Assembly (NCBI RefSeq): GCF_028765345.1
Contig: NZ_JARAJZ010000013.1
Span: 51,987-115,986 of the forward strand
Source: Sporolactobacillus sp. CQH2019
GTDB taxonomy: Bacteria; Bacillota; Bacilli; Bacillales; Sporolactobacillaceae
DNA length: 64,000 nucleotides
Direction of reading: 5' to 3'
In this document: piece after piece, positions 63,906-64,000 of the stretch
Layout: every line of letters starts with the position of its first letter
How positions within the stretch are numbered: the stretch's first letter is position 1
Position numbers and translations under genes: made by a program
The notes under the pieces: generated by a model
The model's input: the letters and a program-made list of their open reading frames with translations, nothing else
The model's database searches: none
Told to the model about the DNA's origin: nothing

Positions 63906-63950
63906 AAGAACCGGAGAGAAAATTTGTAAAAAAATTTCTCTCCGGTTCTT
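63906..63950. terminator. long perfect-type hairpin near window end
   Basis: AAGAACCGGAGAGAAA and TTTCTCTCCGGTTCTT pair completely, extended by ATTT/AAAT, around a short A-rich loop. It lies 30 bp after GAGGCTGTCTCAAAAG, a sequence like those at ends of IS1182/IS5-type elements, so an IS may begin here and continue past the window. It could equally be a bidirectional terminator. Confidence 0.5.
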
Positions 63951-64000
63951 CTTTGCGTGAAAATGAGGGGCTCCTTCCTGGGTGAAATCCCTTCGGACTT

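Overview
The window looks like a chromosomal accessory region of a low-to-mid GC, endospore-forming-type Bacillota (Bacillales). The evidence is strong AGGAGG-type ribosome sites, frequent TTG/GTG starts, Bacillus-like FadE/FadF/Hbd proteins, YhgE/Pip and RpiR families, and many IS66 and group II intron scars. The species cannot be read from the sequence. No rRNA or tRNA genes were seen.

Layout. 1-1.3 kb: an eroded gene and the 3' scar of a group II intron. 1.25-16.6 kb: a divergent tetR/yhgE pair plus a DMT exporter gene, present twice as direct repeats about 10.3-10.8 kb apart. Between the copies lie a TetR regulator and a heterodimeric ABC exporter. A LysR gene stands next to the intact exporter copy. 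18.1-23.8 kb: an IS66-family element whose transposase gene is split by a three-recombinase (RIT-type) element with its own inverted repeats. 23.8-32.7 kb: two acetoacetate/acyl-CoA transferase operons, a thiolase, an acyl-CoA dehydrogenase and the wreck of an hbd-crt-fadF beta-oxidation operon. 33-36.5 kb: a MarR-GNAT fusion, a nitronate monooxygenase-like gene and a truncated group II intron. 36.5-43.9 kb: an acetone carboxylase operon (gamma, alpha, beta) with a textbook sigma-54 promoter and a divergent AcoR-like activator. 44-47.7 kb: a small ORF, a plasmid-type Rep_3 initiator and a MacB-like ABC pair sharing one palindromic intergenic region with it. 48-55.3 kb: two DMT exporters, an RpiA-like/Gfo-Idh operon with divergent RpiR, and an isochorismatase-fold gene. 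55.3-56.6 kb: two 21-bp-period tandem arrays, a string of mini-hairpins and IS66/AraC scraps. 56.8-59.1 kb: an OPT transporter with a PqqD-like protein. 60.4-62.8 kb: an overlapping three-gene operon, IbrA-like (DUF3440), GNAT, IbrB-like (ParB fold). 63.4-64 kb: a broken polysaccharide deacetylase.

How genes fit together. Acetone carboxylase would make acetoacetate, the Sco-type CoA transferase would activate it, and the thiolase would cleave it to acetyl-CoA. The window therefore holds a complete acetone-assimilation route under sigma-54 control, beside a decaying butyrate/fatty-acid operon. The most system-like uncharacterised locus is the IbrA-GNAT-IbrB operon. The most unusual non-coding structure is the pair of 21-bp arrays at 55.35-55.76 kb.
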